From Thiodiazotropha sp040506275 (GTDB lineage Bacteria; Pseudomonadota; Gammaproteobacteria; Chromatiales; Chromatiaceae): a stretch of 64,000 nt of DNA. This document shows, piece by piece, positions 52,146 to 59,706 of the stretch. Where the stretch lies: NCBI GenBank assembly GCA_040506275.1, contig JBEVXD010000004.1, positions 62,001-126,000 of the forward strand. The letters are read 5' to 3'. Positions within the stretch are counted from its first letter, which is position 1; each line of letters opens with the position of its first letter. A program made the translations under genes and the position numbers. The notes beneath the pieces are model-generated. The model worked only from the letters and a program-made list of their open reading frames with translations. It did not search any database and had not been told where the DNA came from.

Positions 52146-53003
52146 ATGAAAAATAGCTATCATCGCCTAATAATTCTCTCAATACTGTGTGGATTTACAC
52201 TCCTGCTGGATAGTGGCTGCACCTCCATGTCAACCAGCAGACTGGCTTCCAACCTGTCCAACGCGATGCTTAACCAGACGGATCCGGAAATCGTTCGGCA
52301 TGGCGCTCCGGCCTATCTGTTACTGATAGATTCGTTTATTGCAGAGAGTCCCAATGACAAGGATCTACTCTATGCGGGGGCTAAGCTATATGGTGCATAT
52401 GCGGGTGGCCTGATCAGTGACCCTGGACGCCGCAAGAATCTCACTCAAAAAGCCCTGGACTATGCAACCCAGGCTTTCTGCCAGGAACAGAAAGCCATTT
52501 GCGAAAAAGCAGACCAGCCATTTGAACAATTTTCTGCTGCCCTCGAACAGGCAGAAGAGCAGGAACTTAACGGTCTTTACATCTATGCTTCCAGCTGGGC
52601 AGGATGGATTCAGGCTCATAGTGACGATTGGAATGCTGTCGCAGATCTGGCTAAAGCAGAAGCGCTTCTGTTACAGGTAGTCAACCAGGATCCTGGTTAT
52701 GAGAAGGGACGCGCTCAGCTCTATTTAGGTGTTATTCGCAGCCAGATACCCCCAGCACTGGGCGGTAAACCTGAACTTGGAAAGCAACATTTTGAGTCGG
52801 CCATAAACTATTCCGATAACCGGGATCTAAGGGTCAAACTGGAATACGCTCGACACTATGCCCGCTTGGTTTTTGATAAAACACTTCACGATAGACTACT
52901 AAATGAAGTGTTGCAGGCCGACCCAGTAACGGAGGGCTTTACCCTCAGCAACATCATGGCTCAAGAACAAGCTAAATTATTGATACAGGATGACTATTTT
53001 TAA
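52146..53003 (+). CDS. TRAP transporter TatT-component lipoprotein (TPR)
   Basis: The frame is open from 51957, but the signal-peptide start is the ATG at 52146 (MKNSYHRLIILSILCGFTLL), giving 285 aa. A lipobox (LDSGC) makes this a lipoprotein. The rest is a helical-repeat protein resembling TatT, the TPR subunit that trimerises with the binding protein in TatT-TRAP systems (for example Treponema). Characteristic segments are SNLSNAMLNQTDPEIVRHGA, YASSWAGWIQAHSDDWNA and GGKPELGKQHFESAINYS. It is followed by a DctP-type binding protein, as expected. Confidence 0.88.
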   Translation: MKNSYHRLIILSILCGFTLLLDSGCTSMSTSRLASNLSNAMLNQTDPEIVRHGAPAYLLLIDSFIAESPNDKDLLYAGAKLYGAYAGGLISDPGRRKNLTQKALDYATQAFCQEQKAICEKADQPFEQFSAALEQAEEQELNGLYIYASSWAGWIQAHSDDWNAVADLAKAEALLLQVVNQDPGYEKGRAQLYLGVIRSQIPPALGGKPELGKQHFESAINYSDNRDLRVKLEYARHYARLVFDKTLHDRLLNEVLQADPVTEGFTLSNIMAQEQAKLLIQDDYF

Positions 53004-53280
53004 TCTTAACCAACTTGTAACCAGCTTGTAAAAACCGTATTTTTATAATAGGTTAACGCGTACAAACCGACTTCTACCGGAAAACTGCCATCACCCCCCC
53101 CTAAATCGTATCAACCACCCGATTTGTAATTCCGAGGGGCAGTTTGCTAGGCATAGAAATCCGCCTCTGCAAACACCGTAGACATAGCAATTATTTGCGT
53201 CCGATTGATTCGATCTTACGTATTAACTAATAGCGTATTCAGGATAACTGGTTACATACCACCATTGAGGATTAGATAAC

Positions 53281-54285
53281 ATGTTCCGCTTGCTGGCTGT
53301 TTTAGTCATGACACTTCTGCTTACTCCTGTGGGCTATGCGAAAACCACATTAAAAATTGCCACGCTGGCACCTGACGGTACAAATTGGATGAAGCAGATG
53401 CGAACTGCTGCCAAGCAGATTGATAAAAAGACAGATGGTCGGGTGAAGATCCGTTTCTACCCTGGCGGCGTCATGGGCAATGACAACAGTGTGCTAAGAA
53501 AAATCCGTGTTGGACAGTTACAAGGTGGTGCAATTACTGGTGGTGGACTGAGCACGATTTACCCCGACGCACAGATCTATACACTCCCCTTTCAATTTCG
53601 CAATCTTGACGAAGTCGATGCCGTTCGTCATGTAATGGACAAACAGATCATTGATGGATTGAAAAAAGAGGGTTTTATAAGTTTCGGCCTCAGCGAGGGA
53701 GGCTTCGCATACCTGCTGTCCAACTCTCCAGTCAAAACTACAGACAATATGAAGGGTCTGAAAATCTGGATTCCCGAGGGTGACAGAGTCAACGCAAAAA
53801 TCTTTGGTCAATTGGGAATCTCACCCATTCCACTACCCCTGACGGATGTCCTCACCGGTTTACAGACAGGTTTGATAGACACTATAGCTAGCGCACCAAT
53901 AGGTGCCATTGCTTTGCAATGGCACACCAGGGTGAATTACCTGACCCAGGTCCCTCTCGCTTATCTTTATGCCACCCTGGTCATTAAAGAAAAGGCCTTC
54001 AGCAAACTCAGCAAGGCTGACCAGGAATTGGTCAAACAAACCTTGAGTTCAACTTTTATCAATCTGAACAAACAAAACAGAGCAGATAATATTGCAGCCT
54101 TATCAGCTCTGAAGAAGCAGGGTATAGAGTTCGTCAGCCCGTCAACTCAGCAGCAGGAGGCTTGGGAAATGCATGCAAACTCAACCCTGAAGACGATGCG
54201 AAAAGATGGTATTGTCAACATTGAATTGCTTGATGAGATGCAGAACCTCATCAATCTACAACGAACTTCAAGTTCAGTTCATTAA
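53281..54285 (+). CDS. TRAP transporter substrate-binding protein (DctP family)
   Basis: The 334-aa periplasmic protein has a signal peptide (LLAVLVMTLLLTPVGYA). The DctP-type domain shows TLKIATLAPDGTNWMKQMRT, KIRFYPGGVMGNDNSVLRKI, YTLPFQFRNLDEVDAVRHVM and the substrate-carboxylate arginine region GLKIWIPEGDRVNAKIFGQL. Because it travels with a TatT lipoprotein, it is of the TatP type, whose ligands may be hydrophobic acids. The sequence does not define the ligand. A 277-bp gap separates it from tatT, possibly with its own promoter. The cupin gene follows. Confidence 0.93.
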   Translation: MFRLLAVLVMTLLLTPVGYAKTTLKIATLAPDGTNWMKQMRTAAKQIDKKTDGRVKIRFYPGGVMGNDNSVLRKIRVGQLQGGAITGGGLSTIYPDAQIYTLPFQFRNLDEVDAVRHVMDKQIIDGLKKEGFISFGLSEGGFAYLLSNSPVKTTDNMKGLKIWIPEGDRVNAKIFGQLGISPIPLPLTDVLTGLQTGLIDTIASAPIGAIALQWHTRVNYLTQVPLAYLYATLVIKEKAFSKLSKADQELVKQTLSSTFINLNKQNRADNIAALSALKKQGIEFVSPSTQQQEAWEMHANSTLKTMRKDGIVNIELLDEMQNLINLQRTSSSVH

Positions 54286-54446
54286 GGATTATTTCCGACC
54301 ACCTACAATTGATTACCAATTCGTGCGATAGTGGCTGCCTGTCCGGTATTCAGTCTACAAGCCGTCAGATTATAGACATCAAACATGTCACTATGCTTGA
54401 TATACATAAACCATGTAGTCAAATCACAACACAGGTAAAGCAAACC

Positions 54447-54758
54447 ATGTCAGATAAGAATCTGTTCAAACCAGATAAAGCTGATGGAGATAACGAAACG
54501 CTGGAAACCTTGTTGGAGAAAAAGAATATCACTATTGAACGTATTTTAAGCCCTCCTGACACCGACACAGAAATAACCCAGCAATCCCATGACGAGTGGA
54601 TCGCCATTCTCCAGGGCAGCGCAAAACTCGAAATGAACGGCACGCTCCTAAACCTGCATCGTGGCGATACCGAACTGATTCCTGCCAACACTCCACATCG
54701 TGTTTTAACCACCAGCCACCAACCTCATTGCATATGGCTTACTGTTCACATTCATTGA
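54447..54758 (+). CDS. Cupin-domain protein inside the TRAP operon
   Basis: The frame is open from 54309, but the ATG at 54447 (MSDKNLFKPDKADGDNETLE) gives a complete 103-residue cupin. Conserved parts are SHDEWIAILQGSAKLEMNG (motif 1), LHRGDTELIPANTPHRVLTT (motif 2) and the strand ending WLTVHIH. Likely metal ligands are His and Glu in SHDEW and the histidines in TPHR and HIH. Small cupins may sense or process the ligand. Its place between the binding protein and the permease suggests a role with the imported substrate. Confidence 0.82.
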   Translation: MSDKNLFKPDKADGDNETLETLLEKKNITIERILSPPDTDTEITQQSHDEWIAILQGSAKLEMNGTLLNLHRGDTELIPANTPHRVLTTSHQPHCIWLTVHIH

Positions 54759-54903
54759 GTCAATCAATTTTTCAGGAGACGCCTAGGGGATCATCTGGTA
54801 TCGGCTGATCGACATATGATGTGACTGTTCTCCCAAAATAGTTCAAACAAGATGTCTAACCCAAATATATACCTGTCATGATATACAGTTATAATGAATC
54901 CTC

Positions 54904-55392
54904 ATGAGTGACACACTGCAATCCATTCGGCGCTATATCCTCCTGTTCGAAGAACTACTCACAGCAATCTTGCTGGGGGGAATGATACTGTTAGCAGGCA
55001 GCCAGATACTGTTACGAAACCTGTTTGATTCCGGATTGATATGGGCAGATCCCAGCCTGCGTATCATGGTACTTTGGATCGCCTTATTGGGGGCCATCGC
55101 GGCAACCCGTGAGAATAGACACATCCGAATTGATCTGCTCTCACACTACCTTTCAAAGCGTAACCAGGCACTGCTCTCAGTCATACATAATCTCTTCAGC
55201 GCCTTAGTCTGCGGCGTCATCGCCTGGCACTCTGCACGCTTTGTCTACATCGAATGGCAGGATGGCTCGAAACTCTTTGCAAATCTACCCGCCTGGATGG
55301 GAGAAATAATTATACCGATCGGTTTTAGCGCCATGTGCCTGCGATTCATCATCAATATCCCACTTCAGTTTACGCACGAGAAACCAGCGTGA
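54904..55392 (+). CDS. TRAP transporter small permease subunit (DctQ family)
   Basis: The 162-aa membrane protein has four transmembrane helices (about 18-38, 50-67, 90-110 and 125-145). Typical DctQ motifs are ILLRNLFDSGLIWADPSLRI and WIALLGAIAATRENRHIRID. It binds the large subunit DctM. Its TGA overlaps the GTG start of dctM (GTGA), so the two are translationally coupled. The start ATG at 54904 has only a weak ribosome-binding site. Confidence 0.93.
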   Translation: MSDTLQSIRRYILLFEELLTAILLGGMILLAGSQILLRNLFDSGLIWADPSLRIMVLWIALLGAIAATRENRHIRIDLLSHYLSKRNQALLSVIHNLFSALVCGVIAWHSARFVYIEWQDGSKLFANLPAWMGEIIIPIGFSAMCLRFIINIPLQFTHEKPA

Positions 55393-56663
55393 TAGTCACA
55401 CTAGGACTGATAGTGCTGGCATTAAGTGGCGCACCCCTGTTTGCAGTGATTGGCGCAGGTGCACTCTGGGGCTTCTACCAATCCGACATCGACCTATCCG
55501 TGGTGGCTATCGAATTTTTCAGATTGGCCGAGACCCCGGTGCTACTGGCCATTCCTCTATTCACCTTTGCTGGATACCTGTTAAGTGAAGGAAATGCACC
55601 CCGCCGTCTGGTCAGATTGACTCAAGCACTACTAGGCTGGATGCCAGGGGGCATGGCCTTTGTTGCACTTATCGCCTGTGCACTGTTTACTGCTTTCACC
55701 GGAGCCTCTGGCGTTACAATCGTAGCGCTAGGTGCCTTGCTCTACCCAGCACTTAAAGAGGCAGGATATCGAAAAAATTTCAGTCTTGGTTTAGTTACCA
55801 CCTCAGGCAGTCTGGGCCTTCTATTTGCACCAGCTCTACCCCTGATCCTTTATGCTGTAGTTGCACAACAGCTAGGCATTGGTGGCTCAATCACAGTTGA
55901 TGATATGTTTTTGGCTGGCATTCTACCCGGACTGTTGATGCTGTTCATTCTGATGGCCTGGGGACTCTATTCTGGCCGTCATCTTAAACTCATCCCTTTC
56001 TCCTTTAGTGAAGCTAAATCTGCTTTAAGAGATGCAGTTTGGGAGCTACCACTGCCAGTTATTCTGCTGGGTGGAATTTACAGCGGATACTTTGCAATCT
56101 CAGAAGCTGCTGCGGTCACTGCGGTCTACGTACTGTTTGTGGAACTCTTTATTCATAGGGAAATTCCTGTGAAACAGCTTCCCCGCATTATGCATGAAGC
56201 TATGTTGTTGGTCGGAGGCATACTGGTCATCCTCGGCCTCTCTCTGGCTTCCACCAACTACATGATCGATAGTGACGTACCCGGAAAGTTATTCAGTTGG
56301 CTGCACGAACGTATACACGACCCACTCACCTTCCTGATCTTGCTGAATATATTTCTACTGATACTCGGTACCATGCTGGATATCTTCTCTGCCCTGGTGC
56401 TGATGGTGCCACTGCTGCTACCAGTCGCGATAGAGTATGGTATTGATCCAGTACACCTGGGTATTATTTTTCTGGCAAATATGCAGATTGGCTATTTCAC
56501 ACCACCAGTTGGTATGAATCTGTTCATCGCCAGTTACAGATTTGGCAAACCGATTACTGAAATATACCGCGCCACCCTTCCATGGTTTCTGCTCCTGTTT
56601 GGCGCGGTATTGGTCATCACCTATTGGCCTTCACTCTCTCTTGCCCTGTTGAACCGAAACTGA
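55389..56663 (+). CDS. TRAP transporter large permease subunit (DctM family)
   Basis: The frame is open from 55335. Translation should start at the GTG at 55389, overlapping the dctQ stop, giving 424 aa. It has about twelve transmembrane segments and DctM motifs such as ETPVLLAIPLFTFAGYLLSE, ALFTAFTGASGVTIVALGAL, FSLGLVTTSGSLGLLFAPAL and FLANMQIGYFTPPVGMNLFI. It uses a sodium or proton gradient to import the DctP ligand. Its 3' end overlaps the convergent EamA gene by 43 bp. Confidence 0.94.
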   Translation: MIVTLGLIVLALSGAPLFAVIGAGALWGFYQSDIDLSVVAIEFFRLAETPVLLAIPLFTFAGYLLSEGNAPRRLVRLTQALLGWMPGGMAFVALIACALFTAFTGASGVTIVALGALLYPALKEAGYRKNFSLGLVTTSGSLGLLFAPALPLILYAVVAQQLGIGGSITVDDMFLAGILPGLLMLFILMAWGLYSGRHLKLIPFSFSEAKSALRDAVWELPLPVILLGGIYSGYFAISEAAAVTAVYVLFVELFIHREIPVKQLPRIMHEAMLLVGGILVILGLSLASTNYMIDSDVPGKLFSWLHERIHDPLTFLILLNIFLLILGTMLDIFSALVLMVPLLLPVAIEYGIDPVHLGIIFLANMQIGYFTPPVGMNLFIASYRFGKPITEIYRATLPWFLLLFGAVLVITYWPSLSLALLNRN

Positions 56664-57529
56664 GCAGACAGTTTCCCACCCAACTCAAACAGCGCCAAGC
56701 CCAACAGAATCATCCCGGTTCCAAACCAGACACGTTCATCGATCTGTTCTGAGTTGAGCCAGTGGCCAGCCAACAGCGCCATTACCGGAGTCACCAGAGT
56801 AATCAAGGCCACCTTGGTAGTCTCTACATACCGCAGGATATAAAAATAGAGGGCAAACCCAACCACTGAACCGATAACACCTAAATATATAATCGATAAC
56901 AGGGCTCTTTCCCCGATTTCCTGGGGCCAGCCCTCCCCCTGCAGGAACCAGCTTACAAGAAACAGTGGCACCGCCACCAACAGGCCACCTGCAGTGACCA
57001 CCAAACCATGTAGCTGGGCATCTATCCGTTTCACCCAAACTGCACTTGCTGAGTGAGCTGTAACCGATACCAGCATGCCGGCCAGACCAAATACAAACTC
57101 AACACCCGCTTCCATACCGACAGAGAAAATTATCACCAAACCAACCAGAGAGACTAGTACCGCAATCAGTCTTGATGAGTTCAACCCCTTTTCATTCAAC
57201 CATATACGGGCCATCAATCCGGTAACTATCGGTGACAGACCAAATATCACAGAGATCCACCCGGAGGGGATAAACTGAGCTGACCAATAGACCGAAGTCA
57301 TCGCCACAAAAATACCCAAGCCAGCAGCCATGTAGGTCCGTCGAGCCTGTTTATGCCAAGCCAGACGCAAACCTAAAAAGCGCAAAACAATCAACGCAAC
57401 AGTTACACCGATTAACATACGCCCCGTGACACCAAACAGATAACCTACTCCTTGACCACTCCATTGAATGGCTAAAGGTGTAGTTCCCCAGATCAGCAAC
57501 ACCCCAACATAGGCGGCTGGAACAGACAT
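56621..57529 (-). CDS. EamA/DMT family exporter
   Basis: The 302-aa protein has ten hydrophobic helices with two EamA repeats. Signatures are AAYVGVLLIWGTTPLAIQWS, ATAGLGIFVAMTSVYWSAQF-type helices, FGLSPIVTGLMARIWLNEKG, and GVIGSVVGFALYFYILRYVE followed by LVTPVMALLAGHWLNSE. EamA carriers export amino acids, nucleosides or drugs. The start is the ATG at 57529, preceded by GGAGGG; the longer frame to 57571 would run through the terminator stem. A candidate transcription attenuator precedes it (57548-57582 plus leader ORF). It overlaps dctM convergently by 43 bp. Confidence 0.9.
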   Translation of the reverse strand: MSVPAAYVGVLLIWGTTPLAIQWSGQGVGYLFGVTGRMLIGVTVALIVLRFLGLRLAWHKQARRTYMAAGLGIFVAMTSVYWSAQFIPSGWISVIFGLSPIVTGLMARIWLNEKGLNSSRLIAVLVSLVGLVIIFSVGMEAGVEFVFGLAGMLVSVTAHSASAVWVKRIDAQLHGLVVTAGGLLVAVPLFLVSWFLQGEGWPQEIGERALLSIIYLGVIGSVVGFALYFYILRYVETTKVALITLVTPVMALLAGHWLNSEQIDERVWFGTGMILLGLALFELGGKLSAQFRFNRARESEGQ

Positions 57530-57547
57530 GATATTTCCCTCCATAAC

Positions 57548-57582
57548 GAAAAAGGCCGCAGATGTTTCCATCTGCGGCCTTT
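57548..57582 (-). terminator. Rho-independent terminator in the EamA leader (attenuator)
   Basis: On the minus strand AAAGGCCGCAGATG, GAAA and CATCTGCGGCCTTT form a perfect 14-bp stem with a 4-base loop, and the Ts continue as TTTTTC. It ends about 19 bp before the EamA start and precedes its ribosome-binding site. It therefore cannot serve an upstream minus-strand gene without also controlling EamA. The upstream segment 57627-57636 is complementary to its 5' arm, which allows an antiterminator. Confidence 0.85.
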
Positions 57583-57609
57583 AAAAAATCCTGGTATGAA
57601 ATTGTCGTT

Positions 57610-57705
57610 TTAACCGGATCTTCGAACCACAGATGGCGCGCCTGCTGCCCAGAGGAACAGTCGGCGCATGGTCACCATCTTGTTGGTTGGTTTGATCTGA
57701 TTCAT
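57610..57705 (-). CDS. Candidate leader peptide (31 aa) upstream of the EamA exporter
   Basis: The frame reads MNQIKPTNKMVTMRRLFLW and then AAGAPSVVRRSG before TAA at 57612. Internal starts at Met10 and Met13 would give 22- or 19-residue versions. No strong ribosome-binding site is visible. Codons 24-27 (CCA TCT GTG G, 57627-57636) are the segment that can pair with the terminator's 5' arm. Ribosome position on this frame could thus decide between antiterminator and terminator. The frame ends 28 bp before the terminator. It is listed because of this geometry, not homology. Confidence 0.45.
   Translation of the reverse strand: MNQIKPTNKMVTMRRLFLWAAGAPSVVRRSG
57627..57636 (-). promoter_or_regulatory. 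Predicted antiterminator segment
   Basis: CCATCTGTGG (minus strand) can form a continuous 10-bp duplex with CCGCAGATGG in the terminator's 5' arm, including one G-U pair. Formation would prevent the terminator stem. The segment is within the candidate leader ORF. The complementarity is seen; use as an antiterminator is inferred. Confidence 0.55.
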
Positions 57706-57890
57706 GAGTTCAGCATTGCATGGATAGAAGCTTCAGGTCAAGGGGAGTTACAATCTTCTCTTAGTCTGACCTTCATGTCGCACGACATACCAAAGCAGGC
57801 TAAGAAATCAGTGTCCGGAATATCTGATGAGGCAAATTGCTGATGACTGTTACAATCCACCACTCCTAGAGAGTTAGACCAGATAGACTC

Positions 57891-58541
57891 ATGAACGAAA
57901 ATCTTGCACAGCTGTTCCCCTCCAATGCCGTTATCGTGAAAGCGCACGCATCGATGTGGAATACGCCTTTGTGTAAGGAAGAGGAGGCATTGATCGAAGC
58001 AGCGGTTGAGAAACGGCAAAAAGAGTTTCGCGCCGGACGTCATGCAGCTCATCAGGCACTTGAGCAATTGAATGCGCCATGGCACCCGCTGCTTCGTGAA
58101 GACAATCGACAACCGATATGGCCTCCCGGTTATATAGGCAGTATCACCCACTGTCGTGATGCCTGTGTTGCGGTTTGCGCAAAATCAAAGGATCTGATTG
58201 GCCTGGGAGTCGATGTAGAACCTTTAGAGCCACTTCCAAAAGGGGTAGATCGGTATATTCACACCGCCGTAGACAGCGAAACCATGAGATCCATCGAGAT
58301 ACTGCCGGAAAGGCTGATATTCAGCGCCAAGGAGAGTATCTACAAATGCTACCACCCACTGATCGGTCAGCACATGGGATTTCAGTCGGTCTCTATTGAG
58401 ATAGACCCGGAGAATATGACCTTCAAGTTTGTACCCACGGAGTCCTCCACTATCCCGTTCCCTGAAGGATTACAATTCCATGGCCGCTATCTGGTTGACT
58501 CAAGCCACCTCTACACTGGATGCTTTTTATCAGCGGTGTGA
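57891..58541 (+). CDS. 4'-phosphopantetheinyl transferase, EntD type
   Basis: The 216-aa enzyme transfers phosphopantetheine from coenzyme A to carrier-protein serines. Motifs in order are GRHAAHQALEQL, GSITHCRDACVAVCA, GLGVDVEPLEPLPKG with the Mg-binding acidic residues, and the FSAKESIYKCYHPLIGQ signature with the catalytic Glu/Lys. It is of the EntD group used in siderophore, polyketide or polyunsaturated fatty acid synthesis. No NRPS, PKS or carrier-protein gene adjoins it, so its clients are elsewhere. It is divergent from the EamA gene. Confidence 0.93.
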   Translation: MNENLAQLFPSNAVIVKAHASMWNTPLCKEEEALIEAAVEKRQKEFRAGRHAAHQALEQLNAPWHPLLREDNRQPIWPPGYIGSITHCRDACVAVCAKSKDLIGLGVDVEPLEPLPKGVDRYIHTAVDSETMRSIEILPERLIFSAKESIYKCYHPLIGQHMGFQSVSIEIDPENMTFKFVPTESSTIPFPEGLQFHGRYLVDSSHLYTGCFLSAV

Positions 58542-58560
58542 CTCAAGCTGTTAATCCGGT

Positions 58561-59034
58561 TTAACCGATCAATACTGATACAGCAGTCTCATTCCATCGA
58601 TCACCGCCAAGTGTAGGTCTTCCACTACTATTCCAAAGATCTGCTGTCTGCTCTGGAGAGACGGCATTAAGCTTCAACTCGGCAGCTTCCCGGGTTAAAG
58701 CATCAATATAGCGATCCGTTCCCGCAATATCGATAAGATCGTAGTAACTGAATTCCTTACCGAATTCACTGGTAATGATATCAATTGTATCGTCAAGATG
58801 ATGGGTTTCGACCAGTTCAATGATGCGCAACTCCACAGCACTCTTCTCTGCAATAGCTCGCTGGTACTCTTCCCAGACAAGCTCGCCACGACGAAACAGA
58901 TCCTCATTCCAGTTTTCTATTGCGTGCCGTACAGGCTGTGTTGCCAGATGGGGGTAATCACGTGACATCTTTTTCAGCTGCGCCACTGCATCTCTTGCGG
59001 CATCTAAAAACTCAAAATTTTCTGAATCACTCAT
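58561..59034 (-). CDS. Unrecognised 157-aa protein
   Basis: I do not recognise the family. The frame is open to 59076. The ATG at 59034 (MSDSENFEFLDAARDAVAQL) gives a soluble, acidic, mostly helical protein with no membrane segment or signal peptide. It contains DRYIDALTREAAELKLNAVS and ends GGDRWNETAVSVLIG. Visible features are a Trp/Asn-containing helix (HAIENWNEDLFRRGELVWEE) and no catalytic motif. It is convergent with the phosphopantetheinyl transferase, with 19 bp between the stops. Confidence 0.65.
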   Translation of the reverse strand: MSDSENFEFLDAARDAVAQLKKMSRDYPHLATQPVRHAIENWNEDLFRRGELVWEEYQRAIAEKSAVELRIIELVETHHLDDTIDIITSEFGKEFSYYDLIDIAGTDRYIDALTREAAELKLNAVSPEQTADLWNSSGRPTLGGDRWNETAVSVLIG

Positions 59035-59187
59035 TTCAATACGCCGTATAAATACCTCTATTCCATAACGGCACACCAGGTAAATCCTTTATTCCCCTCT
59101 ATTTGGCCTAACTGACGGCGCGTCTACTGGCGAACCCAACCACCACCCCGTATACTTGCCGATCGACAATTTGCTGACACTCAAACA

Positions 59188-59592
59188 ATGTATACGGTTA
59201 CCAAAGAGATCCATTTTTGCTACGGCCACAGGCTTTTGAACCATAAGGGAAAATGTCGTCATTTACATGGCCACAATGCCACTGCCGTGATTCACCTGGA
59301 ATCCAAGCAGCTCGATGAGCTTGGGATGGTCTGTGATTTTTCCGAGATAGGCGACTACGTCAAGAGTTGGATCGATCAACATCTGGATCACAACATGTTG
59401 CTACATTCAGATGATCCTGTATTGCCTCTATTGCAGGAAGCTGGTGAACCGATCTATGTCATGCCAGTCAACCCGACTGCAGAAAATATTGCACATCTGA
59501 TTTTTGACTATGTTGAAGCTGGCGGATTTCCCGTAGTTGAAGTCTCTCTCCATGAAACAGATAGTGCGCTGGCAAGCTACAGAAAAGTCTAA
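59188..59592 (+). CDS. 6-pyruvoyltetrahydropterin synthase/QueD family protein
   Basis: The 134-aa protein has the T-fold zinc site with His14 (FCYGHRLL), His27 and His29 (CRHLHGHN). The catalytic cysteine Cys23 is in KGKCRHLHGHN. The substrate-binding glutamate lies toward the C-terminus (VSLHETDSALASY). QueD makes 6-carboxy-tetrahydropterin for queuosine and deazapurines; some homologues act in pterin synthesis. The other queuosine genes (queC, queE) are not next to it, so the precise reaction is undetermined. Confidence 0.9.
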   Translation: MYTVTKEIHFCYGHRLLNHKGKCRHLHGHNATAVIHLESKQLDELGMVCDFSEIGDYVKSWIDQHLDHNMLLHSDDPVLPLLQEAGEPIYVMPVNPTAENIAHLIFDYVEAGGFPVVEVSLHETDSALASYRKV

Positions 59593-59655
59593 CCAACCCC
59601 TTCAGGGTCTTTTACGAGACTAGAACCAACACCTCAAGGTCTGGTGTGACTGATT

Positions 59656-59682
59656 TCCGCTCCGCCATGTTGGCGAAGCGGA
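59656..59682. repeat. Hairpin after the QueD-like gene
   Basis: TCCGCTCCGCCA, tgt and TGGCGAAGCGGA form a near-perfect 12-bp stem with one mismatch. It lies between the convergent QueD-like gene and amt. There is no marked T-tract, so it is scored as a palindromic repeat or weak terminator. Confidence 0.5.
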
Positions 59683-59706
59683 TCATCAAGCCTTTATCTG
59701 AAAATG

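Noticed and set aside
57562..57843. 93-codon plus-strand frame opposite the attenuator region
   Set aside because: It starts inside the terminator stem, has no recognisable domain, and lies opposite the leader ORF. It is a shadow frame.
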